From positions 620,001 through 684,000 of the forward strand of contig NZ_JANLGQ010000001.1 of assembly GCF_026157065.1 (NCBI RefSeq): a stretch of 64,000 nucleotides of DNA, given 5' to 3'. The translations under genes were made by a program, and so were the position numbers. Position 1 is the stretch's first letter, and each line of letters starts with the position of its first letter. Origin of the DNA: Enterococcus sp. HY326. Its GTDB lineage: Bacteria; Bacillota; Bacilli; Lactobacillales; Enterococcaceae. The notes beneath the pieces were generated by a model that was not told where the DNA came from, searched no databases, and saw only the letters and a program-made list of their open reading frames with translations. Below, piece by piece: positions 24,449-34,622 of the stretch.

Positions 24449-25801
24449 ATGGAACACGTTTCGAATAAAAAATTATTTTTCTTTTCCCTGCCCTTGATTG
24501 GCAGTTTGCTGACGCAACAGCTCTATAGTGCCGTCAGCATGATTATCGTCGGACAAACATTAGGTCCCAATGAGCTGGCCGCTATCGGCAACGCCAGCAA
24601 TCTATTAATGCTGTTTATCGTTATTTCTGGTGGTATCGAGTTGGCTGTAGAAATTATTTTTTCCCGTTTTATCGGCAAGCAGCAATTTAAAAAACTTTCT
24701 CAAAGTATCGGGAATATTTTAGTGCTGGCCATTCTCGCCGGCTTAATTCTGACTGTCATTGGGATGCTGCTACTACCAGCCGCTTTAACTTGGATGCAGG
24801 TGCCAGAAAATCTGATGGCCGATACCCTGACTTACAGCCGCATTTATTTACTTGGAGTGCCCTGCATTTATCTCTATGATATTTCCCGAGCAATGCTCTT
24901 GACCTTTGGCGAAGCCCGCAAAAGTTTTCTATTAGTTTTAAGCTCATCTCTCTTAAACATTCTTTTGAATTTAATTTTTATTCTAGTCTTTAACTGGGGA
25001 ATTGCTGGCGCTGCCTTGGGAACGGTCTTTGCTCAGGCTGCCTTGATGGTGGTCAGCCTATTATCTCTTCACAAAAAAGCCCAGAGCTTCCCAGATTTTT
25101 CACTGAAAATCCAAATGTCGTGGCAATTGTTAAAGGAATTGGCTCACATCGCTCTGCCTTCGATGTTTCAGCAATTTGTGATTACCTTTGCCTCCGTTTT
25201 GCTGCAGGCCTTAGTCAATCCTTTAGGAAATGAAATCATCATCGGCTACGTTGCCATCACACGGGTCTTAAATATCAGCCGAATTGTCATCTCTGGATTT
25301 TCCCAGACGCTGTCGATTTATTCTGCGCGGGCTTTTGCGGCAGAAGCCAGTGCCGCCTTGAAACAATTTTATCGCTTTTTAGTGAAAATTTCTGTTATCT
25401 ATGGACTAATCGTCAGTCTTGTGATGGTAATTTTTGCTCGTCCCCTCTGTAATCTCTTTTTCGATTCCAGCAGCCATCCAGCGGCCTATAACTTTTTTTT
25501 CAGCTATCTTTTGTTTAGCAGCTTGATTACGCTATTAACAGTCTTTAAATTTATGAATGAAAGCCTTTTGCGTAGCAGCCTCTCCATGCGCAATTATCTG
25601 ATTTGTAATGTTGGTGACCTAGTGATTCGAATTACAGCAACCTCGCTTTTGATTCCGCTAGTCGGGGCCCATGCTTTTTGGTTAGGTGAATTAATCGGCC
25701 GCAGCTTCTCCTTCTTGGCTTCCTTTGGCTTTATCAAAGGTTTGAAAGAACGTCTCCAACAAGCATGGCTTCCCAATAACAATAAAAAAGCCCTCTCATA
25801 A
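24449..25801 (+). CDS. MATE family efflux transporter
   Basis: A 450-residue membrane protein with about twelve transmembrane helices in two similar halves. The start at 24449 (MEHVSNKK) has GAGGTG 7 nt upstream; an in-frame GTG 9 nt earlier lies inside that site. The motif LPLIGSLLTQQLYSAVSMII and the equivalent in the second half are typical of MATE cation-coupled drug exporters of the DinF/NorM group. It is likely induced by the adjacent MerR protein. The substrate is unknown, with cationic drugs or oxidised compounds the usual cargo. Confidence 0.92.
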   Translation: MEHVSNKKLFFFSLPLIGSLLTQQLYSAVSMIIVGQTLGPNELAAIGNASNLLMLFIVISGGIELAVEIIFSRFIGKQQFKKLSQSIGNILVLAILAGLILTVIGMLLLPAALTWMQVPENLMADTLTYSRIYLLGVPCIYLYDISRAMLLTFGEARKSFLLVLSSSLLNILLNLIFILVFNWGIAGAALGTVFAQAALMVVSLLSLHKKAQSFPDFSLKIQMSWQLLKELAHIALPSMFQQFVITFASVLLQALVNPLGNEIIIGYVAITRVLNISRIVISGFSQTLSIYSARAFAAEASAALKQFYRFLVKISVIYGLIVSLVMVIFARPLCNLFFDSSSHPAAYNFFFSYLLFSSLITLLTVFKFMNESLLRSSLSMRNYLICNVGDLVIRITATSLLIPLVGAHAFWLGELIGRSFSFLASFGFIKGLKERLQQAWLPNNNKKALS

Positions 25802-25833
25802 AAAAAGGCTACAAAGTTTATTCTGTAAATTGT

Positions 25834-25878
25834 AATGCCCCCATCAGTTAGATTTTTAGTCTAACTGATGGGGGCATT
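25834..25878. terminator. Very strong hairpin terminator
   Basis: Perfect 19-bp arms (25834-25852 and 25860-25878) enclose TTTTTAG. The hairpin sits 32 bp after the MATE stop and before a convergent small gene. T-runs are short on both sides, but the stem is unusually stable. Confidence 0.8.
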
Positions 25879-25900
25879 ATCTTTATGACGACAGTCACCA

Positions 25901-26188
25901 TTAAAGAGCTGTCCAAATAATCAGCTTGGCATTTTTTCCACCGCCACTATATTCATAAACGGCAATTTGCTGGTCATCGGCGGCCACGCCATAGCAAAAT
26001 TCAGAATCTCTTTTTTCAATTTCTGCGGCCAAGTATTGTTTCGTATTATCCAAAATATTACTGATTCTCCCGTTTGGTAGCAGACAGGTCAGATTAATAT
26101 AATCACCATTCATAGTTTTCAGCTCGGTAATCTCTTTCAGTTCAGGAATGCCCAAACTGTGCAGCCGCTCCAGAATTTTCTCAGTCAT
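25901..26188 (-). CDS. Hypothetical protein, 95 aa
   Basis: I do not recognise the family. It is a small cytoplasmic alpha/beta protein: an N-terminal helix (LERLHSLGIPELKEITELKT), then strands NLTCLLPNGRISNIL, CYGVAADDQQIAVYEYSGG and KLIIWTAL. Codon use fits the surrounding core genes, and GGAG lies about 10 nt upstream of the ATG. It stands alone between the MATE terminator and ftsY. Confidence 0.6.
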   Translation of the reverse strand: MTEKILERLHSLGIPELKEITELKTMNGDYINLTCLLPNGRISNILDNTKQYLAAEIEKRDSEFCYGVAADDQQIAVYEYSGGGKNAKLIIWTAL

Positions 26189-26292
26189 TTTTCTGCTCCT
26201 CTCCTTTTACAATGTGATATTTTAATTATATCATAGGACAGAAAGCGTTATCAAAAAAGTGTCATAAAGTTATTCTTTTGTTGGGAAAAATG

Positions 26293-26335
26293 AAAAAACA
26301 CTGGAGTCTGACTAAATCGGACTTCAGTGTCTCCA
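26293..26335 (-). terminator. Terminator of ftsY
   Basis: On the minus strand ACACTGAAGTC and GACTCCAGTGT pair around an ~11-nt loop and are followed by TTTTTTCATTTTT. It begins a few bases after the ftsY stop. Confidence 0.85.
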
Positions 26336-26341
26336 TAAAAT

Positions 26342-27352
26342 TTATTCTTCCTTCAACAAGCCTTTAAACAGACCAATTACAAAATCATTTGGCTCAAATG
26401 GTTCTAAGTCATCGATGCCTTCACCTAAGCCGACTAATTTCACCGGCAAATGCAGCTCATTGCGAATTGCTAACACAATCCCACCTTTAGCGGTTCCGTC
26501 TAATTTAGTTAAGACTAAACCAGTGACATCAGTTGTTTCCTTAAATTGTTTCGCCTGGACCATCGCATTTTGTCCAGTCGTCGCATCCACCACCAATAGC
26601 ACTTCATGGGGCGCATCTGGCACTTCCCGCTGAATCACACGTTTGATTTTTTCCAACTCGTTCATCAAGTTAACTTTGTTTTGCAAACGGCCAGCAGTAT
26701 CCACTAATAAAATATCTGCCTGCTGTTCTTGCGCCTTAGCCACCGCATCATAAACGACAGCCGCAGGGTCGCCGCCAGCTTTGCCACGAACGACTTCGAC
26801 TTGGGCCCGCTCACCCCAGACAACTAATTGGTCAATCGCGCCTGCCCGAAACGTATCCGCCGCCGCTAAAAGCACTTTTTTGCCAGCTTCACGGTATTGA
26901 TTCGCCAATTTGCCGATACTCGTGGTTTTACCAACCCCGTTGACTCCGACAAACAGCATGATTGTCAATCCTTCAGGCTGTACATTTAGCGCATTGACCT
27001 CATCCACCCCTTCAGATTCATAGAGGTCGACTAATTTCTCAATGATAACATTTTGAACTTCCTGCGGCTTTTTGACATTTTGCAGCTTCACTTCCTGACG
27101 CAGAGCCTCAGTGATTTTTATTGCTGTGTCAAAGCCGACATCAGCTCCGATTAAAGTTTCCTCCAACTCTTCAAAAAAGTCTTCATCAACCGTTCGGAAA
27201 TTCGCAAATAATTCATTCATCCGCTCGCCAAAAGTTTTACGAGTCTTTTCTAAACCCTGCTCGTATTTCTGTTGGACTTCAACTTCCTCCGGCGTTTGAA
27301 CCTCTTCCGTCTCGCCAGTAAAAGCCTTTTTGATCTTATCAAAAAATCCCAT
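26342..27352 (-). CDS. ftsY: Signal recognition particle receptor FtsY
   Basis: A 336-residue SRP GTPase that docks ribosome-SRP complexes at the membrane. The short charged N-terminal A-domain, the NG-domain P-loop [15 protein letters not shown] near residue 130, [18 protein letters not shown] and [11 protein letters not shown] are all intact. The acidic A-domain is shorter than in E. coli, as is usual for Bacillota. The gene is last in the rnc-smc-HAD-ftsY run but is separated from the HAD gene by a 386-bp gap filled by tandem repeats. Confidence 0.98.
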   Translation of the reverse strand: MGFFDKIKKAFTGETEEVQTPEEVEVQQKYEQGLEKTRKTFGERMNELFANFRTVDEDFFEELEETLIGADVGFDTAIKITEALRQEVKLQNVKKPQEVQNVIIEKLVDLYESEGVDEVNALNVQPEGLTIMLFVGVNGVGKTTSIGKLANQYREAGKKVLLAAADTFRAGAIDQLVVWGERAQVEVVRGKAGGDPAAVVYDAVAKAQEQQADILLVDTAGRLQNKVNLMNELEKIKRVIQREVPDAPHEVLLVVDATTGQNAMVQAKQFKETTDVTGLVLTKLDGTAKGGIVLAIRNELHLPVKLVGLGEGIDDLEPFEPNDFVIGLFKGLLKEE

Positions 27353-27362
27353 GGAATTTCCT

Positions 27363-27723
27363 CCTAACTCATTTTAAAGTATTAAATTTCTTGACTGAAA
27401 TTTAGTCTGTTTTTCGTACGTATATCATTCCACTAAACAAGAGGGACTTTGTCTATTGCCAAAAAGTGGAACTGACATCCTAACTCATTTTAAAGTATTA
27501 AATTTCTTATCAGAAATTTAGTTTTATTTTCGTACGTATATCATTCCACTAAACAGGAGGAACTTTGTCTATTGCTAAAAGTGGAACTGACATCCTAACT
27601 CATATTAAGGTATTAAATTTCTTGACTGAAATTTAGTTTTATTTTCGTACGTATATCATTCCACTATACTGCAGGGACCTTGTGTACTGCTAAAAGTGGA
27701 ACTGACATCCTAAATCATTTTAG
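27363..27723. repeat. 115-bp tandem repeat, three copies plus a partial
   Basis: Copies begin at 27363, 27479 and 27594, each with CCTAACTCAT, and a 15-bp remnant starts at 27709. Periods are 116, 115 and 115 bp. The copies differ at only a few positions each. Every copy has a small hairpin (AAATTTC and GAAATTT), a CGTACGTA palindrome and the end GTGGAACTGACAT. It fills the ftsY leader. No ORF or clear promoter lies in the unit. Confidence 0.95.
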
Positions 27724-27738
27724 TCTGATTGCCACAGC

Positions 27739-28554
27739 TTACTCACCAGTAAAAACAAATTTTTCGATAACAGCGGCCACGCCATCTTCATCGTTGCTGG
27801 TGGTCACATAGTTGGCAATTGCTTTGACATCAGGTACAGCATTAGCCATAGCGACACCGACACCGGCGTATTCAATCATTGGTAAATCATTCTCTTCATC
27901 ACCGATTGCCATGACTTCTGCGGCGGTTATTTTTAAGTATTCTGCCAGCAAAGAAATTCCATAAGCCTTCGTCACACCCTTAGGCATAAATTCTAGCAGA
28001 TTAGCCCGACTTTTTATAATTTCATATCTGGTATATAAATCCTGTGGAATGTCCGGGATTTTTTGATCCAAAACAGCCGCACTATAAGCCATGACAGCCT
28101 TATTATACGTTCCTTCATCATTGATTGCTTCAATTTCAGTCGGAATAAAATTCAGCAAATCATTTAAGCTTTGATAAATCGAATTATGCCCAGGAGTTGT
28201 CGTTAGCTGCAGGACATCATCATCAGCCAAAACATCCACTGGCAGTTCAAGTTGCTTGCCTAGCTGATAAATTTCTCGAACATTGGCTGTTGTTAAAGCT
28301 TTTTTGGCTAAAATTTCACCGGTATCATTTTTTTGAACCAAGCCGCCATTAAAGGTGATGCTGTAATCACCAGCTTCTTCTAAACTCAATTCCTCCAAAT
28401 AAACTTCAATCCCTCTTAAAGGTCGGCCAGTACACAGCACAATTTTTACTCCGGCATCTTTGGCTTTTTGTAAGGCCAGTTTATTTGCCTCAGAGATTTT
28501 CTTTTCGCTATTTAATAAAGTGCCGTCTAAGTCAATTGCAATTAGTTTAATCAT
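27739..28554 (-). CDS. Cof-type HAD-IIB phosphatase
   Basis: A 271-residue haloacid-dehalogenase hydrolase. Motif I is DLDGTLLNS (nucleophile Asp8), motif II is the Thr in VLCTGRP, motif III is a Lys near residue 197, and motif IV is GDEENDLPMIEYAGVGVAM. A type IIB cap lies between motifs II and III. Family members dephosphorylate sugar phosphates, flavin mononucleotide or pyridoxal phosphate; the substrate is not clear here. It follows smc by 108 bp in the conserved order smc-HAD-ftsY seen in enterococci. Confidence 0.93.
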   Translation of the reverse strand: MIKLIAIDLDGTLLNSEKKISEANKLALQKAKDAGVKIVLCTGRPLRGIEVYLEELSLEEAGDYSITFNGGLVQKNDTGEILAKKALTTANVREIYQLGKQLELPVDVLADDDVLQLTTTPGHNSIYQSLNDLLNFIPTEIEAINDEGTYNKAVMAYSAAVLDQKIPDIPQDLYTRYEIIKSRANLLEFMPKGVTKAYGISLLAEYLKITAAEVMAIGDEENDLPMIEYAGVGVAMANAVPDVKAIANYVTTSNDEDGVAAVIEKFVFTGE

Positions 28555-28662
28555 GAAACGCTCCTTTGTACTATCTGAAAACTTTTGCAGCCATTACAAA
28601 CCAGTCATACTAGCTTTTTAGCCACTATTTATTTCAACTTAATCATATAGATAGAATTTTAC

Positions 28663-31600
28663 TTACTGCGCCTCCGCCGAAATCCTACCACCTTCAGTAA
28701 CATCCTCCAGACGTACCGAAACAATTTTAGACACGCCGGATTCCTGCATGGTGACACCATATAAAACATTGGCGGCTTCCATCGTACCTTTTCTGTGGGT
28801 CACAACAATAAATTGCGTGTCGCTTTGGAATTGGCTGAGATAATGGCCGAAACGCGAAACATTTGCCTCGTCTAAGGCAGCCTCCACCTCGTCTAAAATA
28901 CAAAACGGAACTGTCCGCACTTGAATAATTGAAAACAGCAGAGCGATAGCCGTTAAAGCTCGCTCGCCTCCTGATAATAGGCTCAGACTTTGCAGCCGTT
29001 TGCCCGGTGGCTGTGCCTCAATTTCGATTCCCGTATTTAATAAATCTGTCGGGTCAGTCAAGAATAATTCCGCCCGACCACCACCAAACATTTTTGGAAA
29101 GACGGCTTTAAATTTATTGCGGATGGCATCAAAGGTTTCACTGAAACGCAGTTTGACCTCTTCATCCATTTCCGCCATCGTGGTAAATAATTGTTCTTTG
29201 GCGGATAATAAATCATCCCGTTGGCTAACTAAAAATTGATGACGCTCATCCACTTGTTCAAACTGCTCGATGGCGTTTAAATTGACTGGACCGAGTCGCT
29301 CGATGTCGGCTTTTAATTGGCGCACTTCTTTTTTAGCTGCCGTTAAATCAGACGTTTCTTGATACTGCCAGACAGCCGCTTCATAGGTCATGCTGTATTC
29401 TTCCTGCAGGTAAGCAAGAAAATTATCCAATTGCAGCTCCCGCCGATTTTTTTGAACTTCTAAATTGGTTTGGGTGGCCATCAGATTTTTTTGTTGCTGA
29501 TTGGCTTCGGTCAATTGGTTGTCCAATTGGTCGACTTGTTCCTGTAAAGCCTGCCGCTGTTCTTTGGCGGCAGATAATTTCTCTTTGATTTCTGCTAGAG
29601 CGCGGCTCAATTCTTCCCCTTGAGCCACTAAACTTTCTTCCGTCATTTCAAAATCAGAGGAAGCATTGCTTAAGGCCGCAATTTGACTGACTAAATTATC
29701 CCGTCGATTAGCAGTGTCTCGTTCTTGCTCCACCAAATTTTGGAGCTGACTTTCCAAATGAGTTTTCTGCTCCTTGGCAATCGCCAACTTGGCCGTTTGC
29801 TGGTTTTTTTCCTCCTGCAAACGCTGGCGGGTTTCCTCCACCAATTCGCTTTCCTGACTGATGGATTTAATTTCTTGATCAATATCGGTCAATTGCGTCG
29901 CTAGGGTGGTTTGTCTGTCCGTTAGCTCGGCTTTTTCCTGTTGGTATTCGCCGATGAAACGCTGCAGCTCTGTGGACTCCATTTGGAAAATCTGTAATTC
30001 TTTTTGAGCCCGCTCTAATTCATTTTCCTTATTAGCAAGCTGATTTAAAATTTCTTGTTCTTCTAAACGGGTCGTTTCCCCATGACTGCGAAGGGCCTCT
30101 AAGTCAACCTCTTGCTTTTTCACAACAGCTTCTAACTGTTGAACCTGTTGTTCCTTTGCAAATTGCTGCGCTTCAATTCGTTCCAATTCTTGGCTGAGGT
30201 GCTGCAATTCTTGGCCTTGACTGAAGAGACTGCCTTGATTGCCTTTTTTGCTGGCACCACCGGTCATCGAACCGCCGGCATTCATCACGTCACCTTCGAG
30301 GGAAACAATCCGCACCTGATAATTCAGCGCCTTCGCCAGTTGGTTGGCACTGGTCAAGTCTTTGGCAATCACAATATGCCCTAATAAATTTTCTGCAATA
30401 TTAGCAATTTTGTCATCATAACTGATTAATTGACTTGCAATTCCTAAAAAGCCGGGCACATCTTGGGCCTTTTTCACTTGGGAACTGTTTAAGGAACGAG
30501 GCTTAATCGTTGTCAGCGGCAGAAACGTTCCACGGCCGCCTTTGCGTTCCTTCAAAAAAGTAATCCCGTTGCGGGCATCTTTTTCTGTTTCCACAACAAT
30601 ATTTTGCGCTGCGCCCCCTAAAGCCGTTTCAATTGCTAAGGTGTAATCTTCTGGCAATGTTAATAACTCTGCCACGGCGCCGATAATGCCGCCAAGCTGC
30701 TCTTGGTTTTGCAAAATCAAACGGACACCATGATAAAATCCAGTGTAATTATCTTGAATATCCTGCAGGCTTTTATGGCGAGCTTTAACCTGTTGCAGCC
30801 GATTCATCAGCTGATACATTTCCTGCTGCGCTTCTTTAAAACGAGCGCTCCCCTGCTGTAATTCCTGTTGGGTCTTTTGATAATCCTTTAATTGCTTGGC
30901 AATTTGGTCTTGGACGGTCGTTTTTTTCTCAGTTAAATCAGCCACTTGCTCAACCAATGCCGCCTGTTGCGTTTCCAACTGCTGATTTTTAGTCAGCGCC
31001 TGCTGGTTTTTAACCATCTCCTGCTGATAGGTCCGCTCCAAATGTTTTAATTCATTGTTAGTGCTGGCTTGCTCTTGCATTAACTCAACGTATTGGCTGC
31101 GCAAATCTTCAATAATTTCCTTAGAAGATTTTTGATATTTGATTAATTCACTTTCAGTGGCCGCAATTTCGCTGCTTAAAAGAGTCATCTCTTCTTCTTT
31201 TGTTAATAAATTGCGTCGCAAATCAGTTAATTGTTGACTAAACTCGGCTAATTTTGCTTCGGCTTCTTCGACAGAGGCTTGATATTCCTGGGCATTTTTC
31301 AAGGTGTTTTGTGAGCGTTCCTTTAAAACATCCTTTTGCCCTTCAGCTTGTTTTAAAGCTTCAGTCAATTGCAGTTGCTGTTGATTGAATTGGTCAATCT
31401 GCTGGTCGGTTTGGCTGCGGGTTTGCCGCAAATCAAATAATTTACTTTCAGCGTGTTGAATCGCTTCACCGACCTCTGTCAATTGCTCCGCTAAGACAGC
31501 CAGTTCTGTTTTTTTAGTTTCCCAATCGGCTTTGGTGCTGCTGACTTCAGTAATGACGGCACTGATGTCGATTGCCGTTAATTTTTCTTTTAAAGTCAAA

Positions 31601-32244
31601 AATTCTTTAGCAGCTGCACTCTGGGCCTTCAAAGGTTCCAGCTGGTCTTCCAGCTCATAGATAATATCTTGAACCCGGCTTAAATTGTCTTCTGTCTCAA
31701 ATAATTTCTGCTCGGCTTTTTTCTTCCGCTGTTTATATTTTAAAACACCGGCTGCCTCTTCAAAAATTCCGCGCCGGTCCTCTGGCTTACTGGAAAAAAT
31801 CGCTTCGACCTTCCCTTGGGAAATAATCGAAAAAGATTCCTTGCCTAAACCAGAATCCATAAATAAATCTTGAATGTCTTTTAGACGACAGGCTTGCTTA
31901 TTAATGAAAAAGTCACTTTCACCAGTCCGACGTAAACGACGGGTCACACTGATTTCACTAAAATCCAGCGGCAGATAGTTGTCGCTGTTATCTAGAACAA
32001 TCGTCACTTCCGCAATGTTCAAAGGTTTGCGGGATTCAGAGCCGGCAAAGATAATGTCCGGCATCTTGCCGCCCCGCAGGCTTTTAGCGGACTGCTCCCC
32101 TAAAACCCAACGAATCGCTTCGGTGATATTACTTTTACCGCTGCCGTTTGGACCCACGACGGCGGTTAACTTATTTTCAAAATCAATCACCGTGCGATCA
32201 GCAAAGGACTTGAAGCCGGCTATTTCTACTTTCTTTAAATACAC
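28663..32244 (-). CDS. smc: Chromosome condensation protein SMC
   Basis: A 1193-residue SMC ATPase that, with ScpA and ScpB, extrudes DNA loops and drives origin segregation. The N-terminal head has Walker A GPNGSGKSNI near residue 33. Two long coiled coils flank a hinge (~residues 500-650, with GGSMTGGASKKG at its end). The C-terminal head has the signature LSGGERALTAIALLF and the Walker B region CILDEVEAALDEANV. All motifs are intact, and length is normal. It starts 10 bp after rnc. Confidence 0.98.
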   Translation of the reverse strand: MYLKKVEIAGFKSFADRTVIDFENKLTAVVGPNGSGKSNITEAIRWVLGEQSAKSLRGGKMPDIIFAGSESRKPLNIAEVTIVLDNSDNYLPLDFSEISVTRRLRRTGESDFFINKQACRLKDIQDLFMDSGLGKESFSIISQGKVEAIFSSKPEDRRGIFEEAAGVLKYKQRKKKAEQKLFETEDNLSRVQDIIYELEDQLEPLKAQSAAAKEFLTLKEKLTAIDISAVITEVSSTKADWETKKTELAVLAEQLTEVGEAIQHAESKLFDLRQTRSQTDQQIDQFNQQQLQLTEALKQAEGQKDVLKERSQNTLKNAQEYQASVEEAEAKLAEFSQQLTDLRRNLLTKEEEMTLLSSEIAATESELIKYQKSSKEIIEDLRSQYVELMQEQASTNNELKHLERTYQQEMVKNQQALTKNQQLETQQAALVEQVADLTEKKTTVQDQIAKQLKDYQKTQQELQQGSARFKEAQQEMYQLMNRLQQVKARHKSLQDIQDNYTGFYHGVRLILQNQEQLGGIIGAVAELLTLPEDYTLAIETALGGAAQNIVVETEKDARNGITFLKERKGGRGTFLPLTTIKPRSLNSSQVKKAQDVPGFLGIASQLISYDDKIANIAENLLGHIVIAKDLTSANQLAKALNYQVRIVSLEGDVMNAGGSMTGGASKKGNQGSLFSQGQELQHLSQELERIEAQQFAKEQQVQQLEAVVKKQEVDLEALRSHGETTRLEEQEILNQLANKENELERAQKELQIFQMESTELQRFIGEYQQEKAELTDRQTTLATQLTDIDQEIKSISQESELVEETRQRLQEEKNQQTAKLAIAKEQKTHLESQLQNLVEQERDTANRRDNLVSQIAALSNASSDFEMTEESLVAQGEELSRALAEIKEKLSAAKEQRQALQEQVDQLDNQLTEANQQQKNLMATQTNLEVQKNRRELQLDNFLAYLQEEYSMTYEAAVWQYQETSDLTAAKKEVRQLKADIERLGPVNLNAIEQFEQVDERHQFLVSQRDDLLSAKEQLFTTMAEMDEEVKLRFSETFDAIRNKFKAVFPKMFGGGRAELFLTDPTDLLNTGIEIEAQPPGKRLQSLSLLSGGERALTAIALLFSIIQVRTVPFCILDEVEAALDEANVSRFGHYLSQFQSDTQFIVVTHRKGTMEAANVLYGVTMQESGVSKIVSVRLEDVTEGGRISAEAQ

Positions 32245-32254
32245 AAAATCGCTC

Positions 32255-32959
32255 CTAATTTGTTTCGGATTCAGCTAATTGCTTCAGGGCATTTTCCGCT
32301 GCAGCTTGTTCTGAAAGCTTTTTGGATTTCCCGTGGCCATCGCCGATTTCGCGACCATCCAATAAAACTTTAGTCCAAAATTCCCGTTCATGGGCAGGAC
32401 CTTCTTCTTTAATTAATTGATAGTCGATTTTAACATCGCCATTTTTTTGTAGAACTTCTTGTAAACGGGTCTTAAAATCCATCTCATGTGAAAAAGCACC
32501 ATTGGTTACTTGGGGAAAGATAACTTTGCTGATAAACGCCAAAACAGCGTCTAATCCTTGATCTAAATACAAAGCCCCTAAAAAGGCTTCAAATAAATCA
32601 CACAATAAAGCAGGGCGCATCCGCCCGCCGGAGTTTTCTTCGCCTTTTCCTAGTAACACATACTGGTCAAATTGACATTCCTTCGCAAATTTTGAAAGAC
32701 TGTCCTCTCTGACAATTGCTGAACGCAGCTTCGTTAAACGACCTTCAGGTAAATCTGTGAAGGTGTCATATAAAAATCGGGAAACTAATAATTCCAAAAC
32801 GGCGTCCCCTAAAAATTCTAAGCGTTCATTGTCAGATAAATGCAAGTTGCGATGCTCATTCACATAGGATGAATGGGTGAAGGCCTGTTCGAGTAAATCG
32901 ACATGATGAAAAACAATTTGATAGTTCTCCTGTAGCAATTTGGTCAACTGGTGATTCAT
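32255..32959 (-). CDS. rnc: Ribonuclease III
   Basis: A 234-residue endonuclease for double-stranded RNA that processes rRNA precursors and antisense duplexes. The start at 32959 (MNHQLTKLL) is chosen because AAGGA lies 8 nt upstream; an in-frame TTG six codons earlier overlaps that site. The catalytic signature NERLEFLGDAVLELL and Glu/Asp residues near DLFEAFLGALYLD are present, and a C-terminal dsRNA-binding domain spans ~160-228. It is tightly coupled to smc. A ~160-bp repeat separates it from acpP. Confidence 0.97.
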   Translation of the reverse strand: MNHQLTKLLQENYQIVFHHVDLLEQAFTHSSYVNEHRNLHLSDNERLEFLGDAVLELLVSRFLYDTFTDLPEGRLTKLRSAIVREDSLSKFAKECQFDQYVLLGKGEENSGGRMRPALLCDLFEAFLGALYLDQGLDAVLAFISKVIFPQVTNGAFSHEMDFKTRLQEVLQKNGDVKIDYQLIKEEGPAHEREFWTKVLLDGREIGDGHGKSKKLSEQAAAENALKQLAESETN

Positions 32960-33046
32960 GTTCCCATTCCTTTCCAACTTGGTTGCAGATACTGTTCTAT
33001 TATACTGGTTTTTCTCTTCTTTTGAAACTTTAAGGAGATAAAAAAA

Positions 33047-33207
33047 GAGGTTATCACATAAGTTCCTTCACAGACAAAATTTCTAAACTAAAGGGGTAAC
33101 TGCTGTCAGGAGCCAAATGCTCCCACCAACAAGTTTGCCCCACTGTCAGCTGTTACTGACGATGGTTTAGCTATTTTAAATCTGTTTTGAGCTTATGTCA
33201 CAACCTC
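33047..33207. repeat. ~160-bp inverted-repeat element, copy 1
   Basis: The 161-bp unit starts GAGGTTATCACATAAGTTC and ends GAGCTTATGTCACAACCTC. Its ends are imperfect inverted repeats of about 45 bp, and the centre has further small hairpins. The element at 48112-48270 has the same ends, the same inner ACAGA and TAAAC/TGAAC blocks, and nearly the same length. No transposase is encoded, so a MITE-like or bidirectional-terminator repeat is the likeliest class. Confidence 0.75.
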
Positions 33208-33221
33208 GAGAAAATCAATGA

Positions 33222-33461
33222 TTATTGATTGTTCATAATATAGTCAACTGCGCCGCCAACTGTTTCAATTTTTTCTGCTTCTTCATCAGAAATCTCAGTC
33301 CCGAATTCGTCTTCTAATTCCAAGACAAATTCCATCACTGAAATTGAATCAGCATTCAAATCATCTTTAATACTAATCTGATCGGTAATTTTATCCGGCT
33401 CAACTTCAAAATGTTTGGCGATAATATTCGCTACTTTGCTAAATACTTCTTCCCGCGTCAA
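33222..33461 (-). CDS. acpP: Acyl carrier protein
   Basis: A 79-residue acidic four-helix protein that carries growing acyl chains as thioesters. The phosphopantetheine attachment serine is Ser39 in [11 protein letters not shown]. The start is TTG (33461) with GGGGGTG 8-9 nt upstream. It follows plsX by 89 bp, the usual arrangement for the ACP used with the phosphate acyltransferase. Many enterococci also carry a second ACP in the fab cluster, so this may be one of two. Confidence 0.95.
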   Translation of the reverse strand: MTREEVFSKVANIIAKHFEVEPDKITDQISIKDDLNADSISVMEFVLELEDEFGTEISDEEAEKIETVGGAVDYIMNNQ

Positions 33462-33550
33462 TTCGCTTCACCCCCGTTTTCCTTGCCCTCAGTCTGCAAG
33501 CTTCATTTTACTGATAAAAAAATTGTTTGTCTACCTTTTTCAGCGAATTT

Positions 33551-34582
33551 CTATTCTGCTGGTGTCGTCGCTTCAGACTCTGTCGCTTCCTCTTGGACAA
33601 AATGGTCCACCAATTGAGTGACAACCTGTGTTTCTAACATTCGATGAATTTGGCGAATGGTATACTTTACAGCCTCTGGTCCAGTTGCTCCATGGGTTTT
33701 AATCACAGGTGCCTTTAAGCCAAACAAGACTGCTCCACCATGTTTAGAATAATCCATTTCATTTTTCAAGCCCCGCAAGCTGTCTTTTAATAATAATGCC
33801 CCCAGCTTACCAGTGATGCCTGCCTCTGAAATCGAATTTTTCAATAGCGACATAATGCTGATGGCAGTACCTTCAATTGTCTTTAAGACGGCATTTCCGG
33901 TAAAGCCGTCGGTGACAACTACATCAGCGACACCGCTTAATAAATCACGGGCTTCAACGTTGCCGATAAAATTCAAATCAGGTGCTTCACTCAGCAACTC
34001 ATATGCTTTTTTTGTCAGCTCACTACCTTTGCTAGCTTCCGTGCCATTATTTAAAAGTCCAACACGAGGATTTTCAATTCCCCGAACGTTTTTAGCATAA
34101 AAGGCTCCTAAGACACCAAATTGCAGCAGATGTTCCGGACGATTGTCGGCATTCGCCCCTAAGTCCAACATATCAAAGCCTTTATCCGGTTGCCCAACCA
34201 CTGGTAAAGTGGTCATCAATCCTGGTCGTTCCACTTGTTTAATACGACCGACAATAAATAATCCAGCTGCTAATAAGGCACCAGTATTGCCAGCAGAAAA
34301 AATCGCATCGGCACGGCCTTCTTTGACCGCTTGGGCTGCCAACACCATCGAAGCAGTTTTTTTACGACGAATCGCTTTAACGGGTTCATCATCACTCATA
34401 ATTTTTTCATCGGTGTGGATGATTTCGACATTTTTTTCATCGGTTACGTACTTTTTAATTTCCGCTTCTTTTCCAAATAAAAGAAACTCCATCTCAGGGT
34501 ATTCAGCTTTAGCTAGCATAATTCCTTCAACAATGGCTTGAGGGGCGTTGTCGCCGCCCATCGCATCTACTGCAATTTTCAT
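33551..34582 (-). CDS. plsX: Phosphate acyltransferase PlsX
   Basis: A 343-residue enzyme that makes acyl-phosphate from acyl-ACP and phosphate, the first step of phosphatidic acid synthesis with PlsY. It begins [20 protein letters not shown], a family hallmark, and contains [29 protein letters not shown] and [14 protein letters not shown]. The Ala/Thr/Glu-rich C-terminal tail is not conserved. It lies 40 bp after recG and 89 bp before acpP in a conserved lipid-synthesis context. Confidence 0.97.
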   Translation of the reverse strand: MKIAVDAMGGDNAPQAIVEGIMLAKAEYPEMEFLLFGKEAEIKKYVTDEKNVEIIHTDEKIMSDDEPVKAIRRKKTASMVLAAQAVKEGRADAIFSAGNTGALLAAGLFIVGRIKQVERPGLMTTLPVVGQPDKGFDMLDLGANADNRPEHLLQFGVLGAFYAKNVRGIENPRVGLLNNGTEASKGSELTKKAYELLSEAPDLNFIGNVEARDLLSGVADVVVTDGFTGNAVLKTIEGTAISIMSLLKNSISEAGITGKLGALLLKDSLRGLKNEMDYSKHGGAVLFGLKAPVIKTHGATGPEAVKYTIRQIHRMLETQVVTQLVDHFVQEEATESEATTPAE

Positions 34583-34622
34583 TTTTTTATTTTCCTCCAG
34601 TTTAGTTCAAGCAACTTGCGCT

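Noticed and set aside
27363-27723. Tandem 115-bp units considered as a CRISPR array
   Set aside because: The units are contiguous with no unique spacers and are far longer than CRISPR repeats, and no cas genes are present.
30139-30384. Plus-strand frames antisense to smc, recG, sbcC and the SNF2 gene
   Set aside because: All are shadows of long coding genes, without start signals of their own.
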